Shown here one piece after another: positions 40,785 through 48,597 of a stretch of DNA of 64,000 bases. Every line of letters starts with the position of its first letter. Positions within the stretch are counted from its first letter, which is position 1. Made by a program: the position numbers and the translations under genes. The DNA is from Cryobacterium frigoriphilum (GTDB taxonomy: Bacteria; Actinomycetota; Actinomycetes; Actinomycetales; Microbacteriaceae), in contig NZ_SOHE01000060.1 in NCBI RefSeq assembly GCF_004403305.1, forward strand, positions 1 through 64,000, written 5' to 3'. The notes beneath the pieces were generated by a model. It ran no database searches and was not told the origin of the DNA. It saw only the letters and a program-made list of their open reading frames with translations.

Positions 40785-41995
40785 CCGCGAGCATTCTGCG
40801 CCGTTACGGCGCCACGCCGACGCCCGCGCAGACCGCCCTGTTCGACCGAGCGGATGCCGTAGCCCAGGTTCTGGCCGTCGACGTGCGCGAGCGCGACGCG
40901 GCCAACAATCCACCGTTCGCGGAGCTCGAGGTGCTGCGGGAGGCGGGCCTGCTGCCGCTGACGGTTCCGACGCGGTTCGGCGGCGCCGGCATCGACTGGA
41001 GCACCGCGTTCGAGGTCGTGCAGCGCATCGCCCGAGCCGACAATTCGATCGGCCAGCTGCTGGGCTACCACTACATCTTCCAGGCCTTCGCCTACATCGA
41101 CCTCGACGACGACCGCGCCCAGCTGCTCGCGACCGACACCCTCGCAAACCAGTGGCTGTTCAGCTCGACCGGCACGCCGCAGGGACCACAGGCCCAGGCC
41201 GTGCGCGTCGACGGCGGCTACCGGGTGACCGGGCGCAAGCCGTTCGCGACCGGCAGCCGGGTCGCCGACCGCATCTACGGCCGGGCCGTGCTGGGCGACG
41301 GATCGCGCCTCGCGGTGCTGATCGACACCGAGTGGGAGGGCGTGGTGCGCCACGACGACTGGGACGTGCTCGGTTCCCGTCTCACGGCAACGAACACGAT
41401 CGAGTTTCGAGACGTATTCGTTCCGGATTCCGCGGTGATCGTCAATCTCGGTGCCGACGACTCGGAGCGCGACCCGCACCAGGTGCTCACCACCCCTGGG
41501 TTTCAGCTGCTGTTCAGCCACTGCTACCTCGCCGCGGCCGAGGGTGCGGTGGCGGCCGCCCGCGACTACACCCGCGCCGAGGCTCGGCCGTGGTTTCACT
41601 CCGAGCTCGACTCCGCGACCGAGGACCCGTTCATCGTCAACCACTACGGCAGCTTCGTGGCCCGCCTGCAGGCGCTGTCGGCGGTCGTCGAGCAGGCCAC
41701 CACGGCGCTGCAGTGGGCCTGGGACCGGGGAACCGCACTCGACGCCGCCGAGCGCGGCGGGGTCGCCGAGCAGATCGTGGCGGCGAAGATCACCGCCCAC
41801 CACACCGCCCTCGAGGTGACGGCGACGATCTACGACGTGATCGGCGCCCGGGCCGCCGGCACCAAGTACGGCTTCGACCGGTACTGGCGTGACGTGCGCA
41901 CCCATACCCTGCACGATCCGGTCGCGTGGAAGATCAACGAACTCGGCCGCTTCTACCTCAACGACGACGCCCCGGTGCCGTCCGCCTACCGCTAG
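40781..41995 (+). CDS. Acyl-CoA dehydrogenase-fold monooxygenase (DszC/SfnB type)
   Basis: A 404-residue flavoprotein of the acyl-CoA dehydrogenase fold, in the branch of FMNH2-dependent monooxygenases such as DszC and SfnB. VPTRFGGAGIDWSTAFEVVQRIARADNSIGQLLGYHY, WLFSSTGTPQ, GRKPFATGSRVADRIYGRAV and DDWDVLGSRLTATNTIEF are typical of that branch. The catalytic Glu of true acyl-CoA dehydrogenases is not evident. It overlaps the DszA-like gene by four bases, so the two enzymes are likely made together and act in sequence, for example oxidising a thioether and then a sulfone. Confidence 0.87.
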   Translation: MTASILRRYGATPTPAQTALFDRADAVAQVLAVDVRERDAANNPPFAELEVLREAGLLPLTVPTRFGGAGIDWSTAFEVVQRIARADNSIGQLLGYHYIFQAFAYIDLDDDRAQLLATDTLANQWLFSSTGTPQGPQAQAVRVDGGYRVTGRKPFATGSRVADRIYGRAVLGDGSRLAVLIDTEWEGVVRHDDWDVLGSRLTATNTIEFRDVFVPDSAVIVNLGADDSERDPHQVLTTPGFQLLFSHCYLAAAEGAVAAARDYTRAEARPWFHSELDSATEDPFIVNHYGSFVARLQALSAVVEQATTALQWAWDRGTALDAAERGGVAEQIVAAKITAHHTALEVTATIYDVIGARAAGTKYGFDRYWRDVRTHTLHDPVAWKINELGRFYLNDDAPVPSAYR

Positions 41996-42029
41996 CCCCT
42001 CCTCTCGTACACCCTTCCCCAGGAGAACC

Positions 42030-42914
42030 ATGTCCCGCAACAGAATTCTGACCCGCACCCTCGCCGGCCTCGCCGTGTTGGCCGTGACGACGCTGACCGG
42101 CTGCGGCCTCGCCGGCGGCGGATCCGCTGACGACAACGCCGACGACAAGAGCATCAAGCTCATCGTGACCGAGTCGGCGCCGTACCAGGAGCCCACCAAG
42201 ATCGCCCAGGGGCTGCTCGAGGCCGACGGCTGGGACGTGAGCGTGACCTATGTCACCGACATCGTGCAGCCCAACCTCGCCGTGGCCGAGGGTGAGTACG
42301 ACGCCAACTTCTTCCAGCACGGCGCCTACCTGCAACAGTTCAACACCGACAAGAACCTCGACCTGGTCGGACTGTTCTACGAATACGGCTCCCCGGGCGG
42401 CATCTATTCGACCGAGTACGGCTCGCTCGAGGAGCTGCCCGACGGCGCGGAGATCGCCCTGCCGGTCGACCCGGCCAATAATGGTCGGGCCCTGTTTCTG
42501 CTGCGCGACGCCGGGCTGATCGAGCTCGAAGACGGCGTCGATGTGATTCACGCCTCGCAGGCCAGCATCACGAAGAACCCGCACGACTTCCAGTTCGTCG
42601 AGGTCGACCAGCAGTCGCTCAAGCAGACCCTACCCGACGTCGACGCGGCGTTCCTGTTCGTACGGCTCGCCGCCGAATCGGGCCTGACCGACGAGAACAT
42701 CCTCGCCTTTGAAGAGGACGCCGACCAGATTCCGTTCCGCTGCGTCGTCGCCGCCAACCCCGAACTCGTCGGCACCGAGAAGGGCCTCGCCCTGCAGGCC
42801 GCGTACCAGTCACCCGAGGTCGCCCAGTGGTATGCCGGCTACATCGGCGGCATCCTGCCGCTGCCGTGGGACGAGAACCCGACCGAGCAGCTGCCGCTCT
42901 GGCTGAATTCCTGA
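42030..42914 (+). CDS. MetQ-like substrate-binding lipoprotein
   Basis: A 294-residue NlpA/MetQ-family lipoprotein with Cys25 in TTLTGCGLA. Family segments include EGEYDANFFQHGAYLQQFN and the ALPVDPANNGRALFLLRDAGLIEL stretch. It is the last gene of the importer cluster, separated from its permease by the two oxygenase genes, an unusual order. AGGAGA precedes the ATG. The binding pocket would have to be compared with methionine-binding members to judge the ligand. Confidence 0.9.
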   Translation: MSRNRILTRTLAGLAVLAVTTLTGCGLAGGGSADDNADDKSIKLIVTESAPYQEPTKIAQGLLEADGWDVSVTYVTDIVQPNLAVAEGEYDANFFQHGAYLQQFNTDKNLDLVGLFYEYGSPGGIYSTEYGSLEELPDGAEIALPVDPANNGRALFLLRDAGLIELEDGVDVIHASQASITKNPHDFQFVEVDQQSLKQTLPDVDAAFLFVRLAAESGLTDENILAFEEDADQIPFRCVVAANPELVGTEKGLALQAAYQSPEVAQWYAGYIGGILPLPWDENPTEQLPLWLNS

Positions 42915-42924
42915 CCACGTTCCG

Positions 42925-42954
42925 GGCGCAGGTGCGAGAGCACCTGCGCCCGTG
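42925..42954. terminator. 12-bp hairpin between convergent genes
   Basis: CGGGCGCAGGTG (42925-42936) pairs perfectly with CACCTGCGCCCG (42943-42954) around a 6-base loop, between the ends of the MetQ-like gene and the large secreted protein gene. It shares its core with the hairpin at 18355-18389. There is no T-run. Confidence 0.6.
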
Positions 42955-42963
42955 GTCGACCGA

Positions 42964-45105
42964 TCAGCGACGGGTGAGCGTCACGAGCGTGAAGCCGCCC
43001 GGGGCGATCGTGACCCGGCCGGCCCGGTCGTGTCCCTTCTGGCCGGCACGCTCGGCCACGGCCTGCCCGGTCGCGTCATATCCGCGCTGGGTCAGCACGA
43101 AGCCGTTCGGCACCGCGACCTGTTGCGTGCGCGTCTCCGTCGTCGCGCTCACGTAGAGCGTCGAGTCACCGCCGGCACCCGACACGGCGACGGTCGAGAT
43201 CTGCGGCTGCAGCAGCAGCGCATCAATCGCCGCCGCTCCCGTCGTCGTTCCCGTCACGTTCGTCGCTCCGCCGGGCAACGCCCGGTCGAGGCTCAGCGGG
43301 GAGAGCTTGCCGGGGGCATCCGTGATGCCCTGGCCGCCCGCATCACCGTTCAGGGTATCGCCGAGCGTCGTGCGGCCCGTGGTCCAGGTGGTGCTGCCGG
43401 AAGCGGCCTCGGTCTGGTTCACGATCGGGTACACGTTGCGGTCCTGATCGCTCGCCGGCACGGTGAGGGAGAGGGTGTCGCCGGCGTTCAGCGCCGCGTA
43501 GGCACCGCCGGACCAGTTGGCCTCACCGGTCCATGCCGATTCGGGAATGTTATTCATTCCCGTACCGGAAATTATCCCGGCCTCGGCCTCGACGACGCTG
43601 AGCCCGCTCGTTGACACCGTCGTGTCGATGCCGAGGGCCGCGGCCTTCAGCGTCGGGTTGGCATCGAGGGTCAGCATCGAGAACAGTGCGTGAATCGTCG
43701 ATTCCGCGCCGGAGTTCGGGTTGACCCGGCCATCGCGCTCGATGCCGTCGACGGCGGTTCCGGTCGCCGGGTTGTAGGCCGGCTCTCCGCTGCGGTTGGC
43801 GCCGAAGTACCAGCCGGCCGTGATCGCGGCGAGGTCGAGCAGGCCCGGCGCCTTCGCGGCCTCCGCGGTCTGCACGAGGCTCTGCAGGCGTGAGTCAACG
43901 CCATAGGCGATCTGCGCCTCGCCCGGGGTGGGCGACCACGCATTGTCGGGCCCGCCGGCGGCGAGCAGCTGCGGCGTGAAGGTGGCCGAATCGGTCACCG
44001 CGGCCGCGAGCAGGTCGGCCCGGTCGAGGGCGACGGATGCGTCGGCCACCGCCGCCGGGGCGAGGCCGCCCCAGGCATGCCACAGGCTCTGCGACTTGTT
44101 CCACGGCATGATCGCGCCGAACGGCCACTCGCTCGCCGAACCGCTCGACATGGCCGCGACACCCTCGGCGAGCTGGGTCAGCGCGGTCCGGGCGAGTTCA
44201 TCGCCCGGTTCGACGGCCGTGTAGGCGGAGAGACCGAGAACGGCCTCGGCGGAGGCATCCGCTCCCCCGGCGATCAGCCAGGCCGGCACCTGAGTGCCGT
44301 CGGCCACGTCGTACTCGCCGTATTGTGCCAGCGACTGCTCGTTCAGCGAGTCGAGCGAGAGGTGCAGGCGGTCCTGCAGAAACGCGGCGAACTCCGGATC
44401 ATCGTGCTGGAAGGCGGCGTAGCCCTCGCCCAGCGCCCAGACCGTGCGGGCGACCCAGTAGGACTCGGCCGAGTCGCTCGGATCCGGAAGTTCGATTGGT
44501 TTCGCGCTCGGCGTCAGGGTGCCGTCGGCCTGCTGCCAGAGCACCACGTTGCCGGCGTTCGGGCCGCTGTCGGTCTGCAGATAGGTCAGCGACCGCAGGG
44601 TCTGGAAGGCGTTCTCGCGGCTGGTCTGGTCGCCGGTCTGCTGCCAGTGACGCAGGTAGACGACGGCGGTGCGGGCGATGTCGTCGGCGTTGTAGGCGCC
44701 CTGGGTCCAGTATCCGGTGGCCGGGTCAAGGACGCCGCCGCCGACGCGGGTGTAGACGCCGTCGGTGTTGTCGGCGTAGGTCCACGGCGCGAGAACGTCG
44801 GGGTGTTCGGCGAGCCGATAGGTGGTGTGGCCGGGCACCTCCGTCAGCGGCACGGTGTCGAGCAGAAAGTTGAGGTGTGCCAGGTTGGTCAGCGGTGCGT
44901 CGGCATCGGGCGCGCCGGCGGCGACGGATGCCCCGCCGTGCGGCCCGGGCGCCGCCTGCGCCGACAGCCCCCCGGTTGCGGCGAGCATCAGGGCGAGCGC
45001 CCCGGCGAGGGCAAGCGGCGCCCGCCGCCTCCCGGGGCGCGGCGTTGAGCCTGGCGTTTCATCATGTGGTGAGTGTGCGGGTGAACGTACGGCAGTGTGC
45101 GTCAT
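42964..45105 (-). CDS. Large secreted protein with six-hairpin-glycosidase-like domain
   Basis: A 713-residue exported protein: a long basic N-terminus, a hydrophobic signal segment (APLALAGALALMLAATGGLSAQA), a helical domain of about 400 residues, and a C-terminal beta-rich region (about 510-713). The helical part has a repeating hairpin pattern with aromatic clusters (YWTQGAYNADDIARTAVVYLRHW, ESYWVARTVWALGEGYAAF, WHAWGGLAPAAV) like (alpha/alpha)6 glycosidases. The C-terminal part contains VEAEAGIISGTG, reminiscent of carbohydrate-binding modules. I cannot assign a glycosidase family. Tandem LacI-type palindromes upstream fit carbohydrate control. The ATG at 45105 follows AGGAGA. Confidence 0.7.
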   Translation of the reverse strand: MTHTAVRSPAHSPHDETPGSTPRPGRRRAPLALAGALALMLAATGGLSAQAAPGPHGGASVAAGAPDADAPLTNLAHLNFLLDTVPLTEVPGHTTYRLAEHPDVLAPWTYADNTDGVYTRVGGGVLDPATGYWTQGAYNADDIARTAVVYLRHWQQTGDQTSRENAFQTLRSLTYLQTDSGPNAGNVVLWQQADGTLTPSAKPIELPDPSDSAESYWVARTVWALGEGYAAFQHDDPEFAAFLQDRLHLSLDSLNEQSLAQYGEYDVADGTQVPAWLIAGGADASAEAVLGLSAYTAVEPGDELARTALTQLAEGVAAMSSGSASEWPFGAIMPWNKSQSLWHAWGGLAPAAVADASVALDRADLLAAAVTDSATFTPQLLAAGGPDNAWSPTPGEAQIAYGVDSRLQSLVQTAEAAKAPGLLDLAAITAGWYFGANRSGEPAYNPATGTAVDGIERDGRVNPNSGAESTIHALFSMLTLDANPTLKAAALGIDTTVSTSGLSVVEAEAGIISGTGMNNIPESAWTGEANWSGGAYAALNAGDTLSLTVPASDQDRNVYPIVNQTEAASGSTTWTTGRTTLGDTLNGDAGGQGITDAPGKLSPLSLDRALPGGATNVTGTTTGAAAIDALLLQPQISTVAVSGAGGDSTLYVSATTETRTQQVAVPNGFVLTQRGYDATGQAVAERAGQKGHDRAGRVTIAPGGFTLVTLTRR

Positions 45106-45159
45106 CAAAATCTCCTGGGTCAGTGTGCACGTCGGTGTGCACGCCGGCTCGTCCCCCGT

Positions 45160-45196
45160 CTGAACCGGTTCAGCCCTCTCAACTAAACCGGTTCAG
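45160..45196. promoter_or_regulatory. Tandem LacI-type operators before the secreted protein gene
   Basis: CTGAACCGGTTCAG (45160-45173) is a perfect palindrome, and CTAAACCGGTTCAG (45183-45196) is a copy with one change, 23 bp away. The sequence differs from the operator of the glucan locus, so another LacI-family regulator, not in the window, is implied. Confidence 0.7.
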
Positions 45197-45243
45197 ATGT
45201 CATAAGTCAAGGATGCGCGCAGAGAGTGGGCGCTGAGATACGG

Positions 45244-45280
45244 ACTTCGCACCCTCGCTGCGAGATTGAGGGTGCGAAGT
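45244..45280. terminator. 13-bp hairpin downstream of carboxyltransferase gene
   Basis: ACTTCGCACCCTC (45244-45256) pairs exactly with GAGGGTGCGAAGT (45268-45280). It lies 37 bases after the end of the carboxyltransferase gene and before the operators of the next gene on the same strand, so it should separate the two transcripts. Confidence 0.6.
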
Positions 45281-45316
45281 GCGCGACTCACCCGCACCCG
45301 GCAGGCCACAGACGGC

Positions 45317-46930
45317 TCAGGTGCGCCCCAGCCGGCGGTACTTCTGCACGCGCGCCACAAGCAGCTCGTCGAGAGGTACCACGCGCAGCCGGGAGAGCTC
45401 GAACTCGATGGCCCGGGACATCCGTTCGCAAAACGCGCGGGGCTCGAGGGCGGCATCTGGCCGTTCGTCGACCACATGCTCGACGAGGCCGGCGGCCCAG
45501 AGCGCCGCCCCGTGCACGCCCTGGGCAGCGCTCATCTGCGGCGCGAAGTCCACGCTGCGGTGCACGATCGCACTCGCACCCTCGGGAGGAAGCGGCGACA
45601 GCCAGGCGTGCTGCGCGGCGATGGTGCGGTCGGCGGGCAGCAGGGCGAGCGCCCCGCCGCCGGCCCCCTGACCGAGCAGCACCGACACGCTCGGGGCCCG
45701 CAACCCGATCAGGTCGTGCAGTGAACGGGCGATCTCCCCGGCCAGGCCACCCTCTTCGGCCTCCTGCGACAGAGCGGCCCCGGAGGTGTCGATCACCGTC
45801 AACAGCGGCAGGTGCAGCTCTTCGGCCAGCCGCATACCGCGCCGGGCCTCACGCAGGCTCGCCGGACCCATCGCGTTGTCCTGCGAGGGTCGGCGCCGAT
45901 TGTGCCCGAGTACCACACACGACTGGCTGCCGAACCGGGCCAGGGCGAGCAACAGCCCCGGATCCTTCTCGCCCTGCCCGGTGCCGTTCAACGGCAGCGC
46001 GTCGATCGCACCGAACGCGAGCAGCTGACGCAGGTCGGGTCGCCTCGGATTGCGGGAGATCAGCACCGAGTCCCAGGCCGCTACCGTCGCCGGACGCACC
46101 GCGAGCGTTGCCGGCGGCGGCACCGGGGCAGCGGATGCCGGCACCAGAATTCCGAGCGCCCGGTCGAGAATTTCAGGTAGCTGGGCGGGCGCCACGACCG
46201 CGTCGATCAGGCCCTTGTCGAACAGATTCTCGGCGACCTGCACCCCCTTCGGGAACGGCCGACCGTACAGCGCCTCGAAGACTCGCGGGCCGAGAAAGCC
46301 GAGCAGTGCGCCCGGCTCGGCAACGGTCATGTGTCCGAGCGAACCCCAGGAGGCCATCACCCCGCCGGTCGTCGGATGCCGCAGGTACACGAGGTAGGGC
46401 AGCCCGGCCTGGCGATGCGCGCGCACCGCCGCGGTGATGCGCACCATCGACAGAAACGCGAGGGTGCCCTCCTGCATGCGGGTTCCGCCCGAGGCCGGTC
46501 CGGCCAGCAGCGGCAGGCCCTCCCGCGTCGCGCGTTCGATCGCGGCCACAATGCGATCCGCGGCGGCCTGCCCGATCGAGCCGGCGAGAAAGGCGAACTC
46601 GCTCACGATCACTCCCACACGGCGACCCCGGATGCGGCCTTCGCCGGTGACGACGGCTTCGTCGCGTCCGCTGCGGGCTCGCGCTTTGACGAGGTCGGCT
46701 CGGTAGCCGGCGTCGATCGTGGAATCCCCCGCTGGGTCGGGTACCGGTTCGTCCCAGCTCACAAACGACTCGGGGTCAACGACCACGTCGATCAGTTCGG
46801 CGGCACTGAGATGGTCGGCGGCACTGAGGTGTTCGGCGGCACTGAGATGTTCGGCGGCACTGCGGTGTTCGGAAACACTGAGGTGGTGGGGCGCTGGCTG
46901 CTGCGGGGAGGGGGTGGGTGTCGAGGCCAT
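45317..46930 (-). CDS. Fused acyl-CoA carboxyltransferase (AccD-AccA type)
   Basis: A 537-residue fusion of the two carboxyltransferase halves: a beta-like half (about 70-265, with GRRVGVIVSEFAFLAGSIGQ, LPLLAGPASGGTRMQEG and HPTTGGVMASWGSLGH) and an alpha-like half (about 290-510, with LPLLTVIDTSGAALSQEAEEGGLAGEIARS and LGQGAGGGALALLPADR). The bacterial AccD zinc ribbon (four cysteines) is absent; the N-terminus is instead a run of six-residue repeats. The start at 46930 follows GGGAGG. It would carboxylate acetyl- or propionyl-CoA given a biotin-carboxylase partner, which is not in the window. Confidence 0.88.
   Translation of the reverse strand: MASTPTPSPQQPAPHHLSVSEHRSAAEHLSAAEHLSAADHLSAAELIDVVVDPESFVSWDEPVPDPAGDSTIDAGYRADLVKARARSGRDEAVVTGEGRIRGRRVGVIVSEFAFLAGSIGQAAADRIVAAIERATREGLPLLAGPASGGTRMQEGTLAFLSMVRITAAVRAHRQAGLPYLVYLRHPTTGGVMASWGSLGHMTVAEPGALLGFLGPRVFEALYGRPFPKGVQVAENLFDKGLIDAVVAPAQLPEILDRALGILVPASAAPVPPPATLAVRPATVAAWDSVLISRNPRRPDLRQLLAFGAIDALPLNGTGQGEKDPGLLLALARFGSQSCVVLGHNRRRPSQDNAMGPASLREARRGMRLAEELHLPLLTVIDTSGAALSQEAEEGGLAGEIARSLHDLIGLRAPSVSVLLGQGAGGGALALLPADRTIAAQHAWLSPLPPEGASAIVHRSVDFAPQMSAAQGVHGAALWAAGLVEHVVDERPDAALEPRAFCERMSRAIEFELSRLRVVPLDELLVARVQKYRRLGRT
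46797..46886. repeat. Five 18-bp tandem repeats in the carboxyltransferase gene
   Basis: Five units of the form TCGGCGGCACTGAGATGG, differing at a few positions, encode the repeated EHLSAA in the N-terminal region. The repeat stays in frame, so copy-number change would lengthen or shorten the protein without a frameshift. Confidence 0.85.
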
Positions 46931-46968
46931 GCCCCGAGCCTCCCACACCCCGAGCTCCCACACCCCGC

Positions 46969-47064
46969 CGACCCATCACCCGGCGTCCGACCCATCACCC
47001 GGCGTCCGACCCAGTTACGCGGGTAGTGCGCCGCTGCGCGGGTGGCGCACTACCCGCGCAGCGG
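46969..47064. repeat. Tandem 19-bp repeats and two competing hairpins
   Basis: CGACCCATCACCCGGCGTC occurs twice in a row (46969-46987 and 46988-47006). Then 47018-47032 is the exact complement of 47044-47058 (15 bp), while 47031-47043 is the exact complement of 47052-47064 (13 bp). The two pairings share sequence and exclude each other. This lies between the carboxyltransferase gene and the end of the second DszA-like gene, both on the minus strand, and fills most of the 169-bp gap. Confidence 0.75.
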
Positions 47065-47099
47065 CGCAGCACCCGCGCATCTCCGAAACGCCCGGCCGG

Positions 47100-48485
47100 C
47101 TACCCGGCGAGCACACCCGCCCCGACCCGATACCCGGCGCCGCGGTGTTCCTCCGGCAGGCGGTCGCCACGCCCGTGCAGCTTCTGCCGCAGGGTTCCGT
47201 CGGCATATTCCGTGGGGTACACGCCGCGCTTCTGCAGCTCAGGCACCACCCAGGTCACGACGTCTTCGAAGCTGCCGGGAGTGATCGCATAGGCCAGGTT
47301 GAAGCCGTCGACATCCGTCTCGGCAACCCAGTCCTCGAGCTGGTCGGCGATCTGCACTCCCGAGCCCACGATGAACGGGCCGAGGCCGCCGATCGCGCCG
47401 GCCCGGGCAATGTCGCCCACGGTCCACTCGCCACCGTCGGGACGGGCGGCCTGAAAGTTCGCCACGGTCGACTGGATCGCGTTGCTCTTGACGTTGCCGA
47501 TCGGCTCGTCGAGGTCATACGTCGACAGGTCCACGCCCATCCAGCCCGACATGAAGACGAGGGCGCCCTCCTCGCTCGCGTAGCTCAGGTAGTCGCGGTA
47601 CTTCGCCTCGGCCTGGTCCGGGGTCTCATCGGTGATGATCGTCAGCAGCGTGTAGATCTTCGCCGAGTACCGGTCGCGACCCTCGGCCTCGAGGGCATCC
47701 CGAATCTTGCTGACGGTGGCCTTCAGGCCGGGCTTGGTCGAGGCGGCCACAAAGATCGCCTCGGCATTCCCGGCGGCGAAGGCGATTCCCCGAGCGGATG
47801 CCCCGGCCTGATAGATCACGGGCGACCGCTGCGGACTGGGCTCGGACAGGTGAATTCCCGGCACCGTGAAGTGCTTACCGGAGTGATTGATCGAGTGCAC
47901 CTTGGCGGGGTCGGTGAACACACCGGTTTCCCGGTCTCGCACGACCGCGTCGTCTTCCCAGGAGCCCTCCCACAGCTTGTAGAGCACCTCGAGGTACTCA
48001 TCGGCGTGGTCGTAGCGGTCGTCGTGTGCGAGCTGGTCTTCGTTGCCCATGTTGCGGGCGGCCGACGGCAGATAGCCGGTGACGACGTTCCAGCCGACGC
48101 GACCCTTGGTCAGGTGGTCGAGGGTGGACATCCGTCTCGCGAAGGGATACGGGTGTTCGTACGCCGTTCCGGCGGTGACGCCGAAGCCGAGGTGCTCGGT
48201 GACGTAGGCCATCGCCGGAATAACGAGCAGCGGGTCCGCCACCGGAATCTGCGCTCCGTTCCGAATAGCGGCCTCGTTGGTGCCGCCGTACACGTCGTAG
48301 GTGCCGAGAACGTCGGCGAGAAAGATGCCGTCGAAACGACCGCGCTCAAGCGTCTTGGCAAGCTCGGTCCAGTACTCGAGGTCGGTGTAGTTCTGCGACC
48401 GGTCGTCGGGGTGCCGCCACAGCCCGGAGGACTGGTGCGCGACACAGTTCATGTCAAAGGCATTGAAGCGAATCTGTCGAGGCAT
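47100..48485 (-). CDS. Second FMN-dependent monooxygenase (NtaA/SnaA/DszA family)
   Basis: A 461-residue relative of the enzyme at 39336. Shared landmarks are LAKTLERGRFDGIFLADVLG, FARRMSTLDHLTKGRVGWNVVTGYLPSAARNMG, LYKLWEGSWEDDAVV, SPVIYQAGASARG and a C-terminal YADGTLRQKL. The start has RFNAFDMNCVAHQSSGLWRHPDD. It stands alone, with no transporter or DszC-type partner. The substrate may be another sulfone or an aminopolycarboxylate. It is divergent from the GNAT-AAA gene. Confidence 0.9.
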   Translation of the reverse strand: MPRQIRFNAFDMNCVAHQSSGLWRHPDDRSQNYTDLEYWTELAKTLERGRFDGIFLADVLGTYDVYGGTNEAAIRNGAQIPVADPLLVIPAMAYVTEHLGFGVTAGTAYEHPYPFARRMSTLDHLTKGRVGWNVVTGYLPSAARNMGNEDQLAHDDRYDHADEYLEVLYKLWEGSWEDDAVVRDRETGVFTDPAKVHSINHSGKHFTVPGIHLSEPSPQRSPVIYQAGASARGIAFAAGNAEAIFVAASTKPGLKATVSKIRDALEAEGRDRYSAKIYTLLTIITDETPDQAEAKYRDYLSYASEEGALVFMSGWMGVDLSTYDLDEPIGNVKSNAIQSTVANFQAARPDGGEWTVGDIARAGAIGGLGPFIVGSGVQIADQLEDWVAETDVDGFNLAYAITPGSFEDVVTWVVPELQKRGVYPTEYADGTLRQKLHGRGDRLPEEHRGAGYRVGAGVLAG

Positions 48486-48567
48486 GGCGCCATCCTGACG
48501 AAAGCCGCCCGAGATCGCACCCCCGGCCGCAACACCACGTCACACTCTGCGTATTTGCTGCGTGCTC

Positions 48568-48573
48568 TAGGTT
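48568..48573 (+). promoter_or_regulatory. -10 box of the GNAT-AAA gene
   Basis: TAGGTT, 24 bases before the ATG, leaves room for a short leader containing AAGGGAGC as ribosome binding site. Confidence 0.4.
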
Positions 48574-48597
48574 GGAGACAGAACCAAGGGAGCTTTC

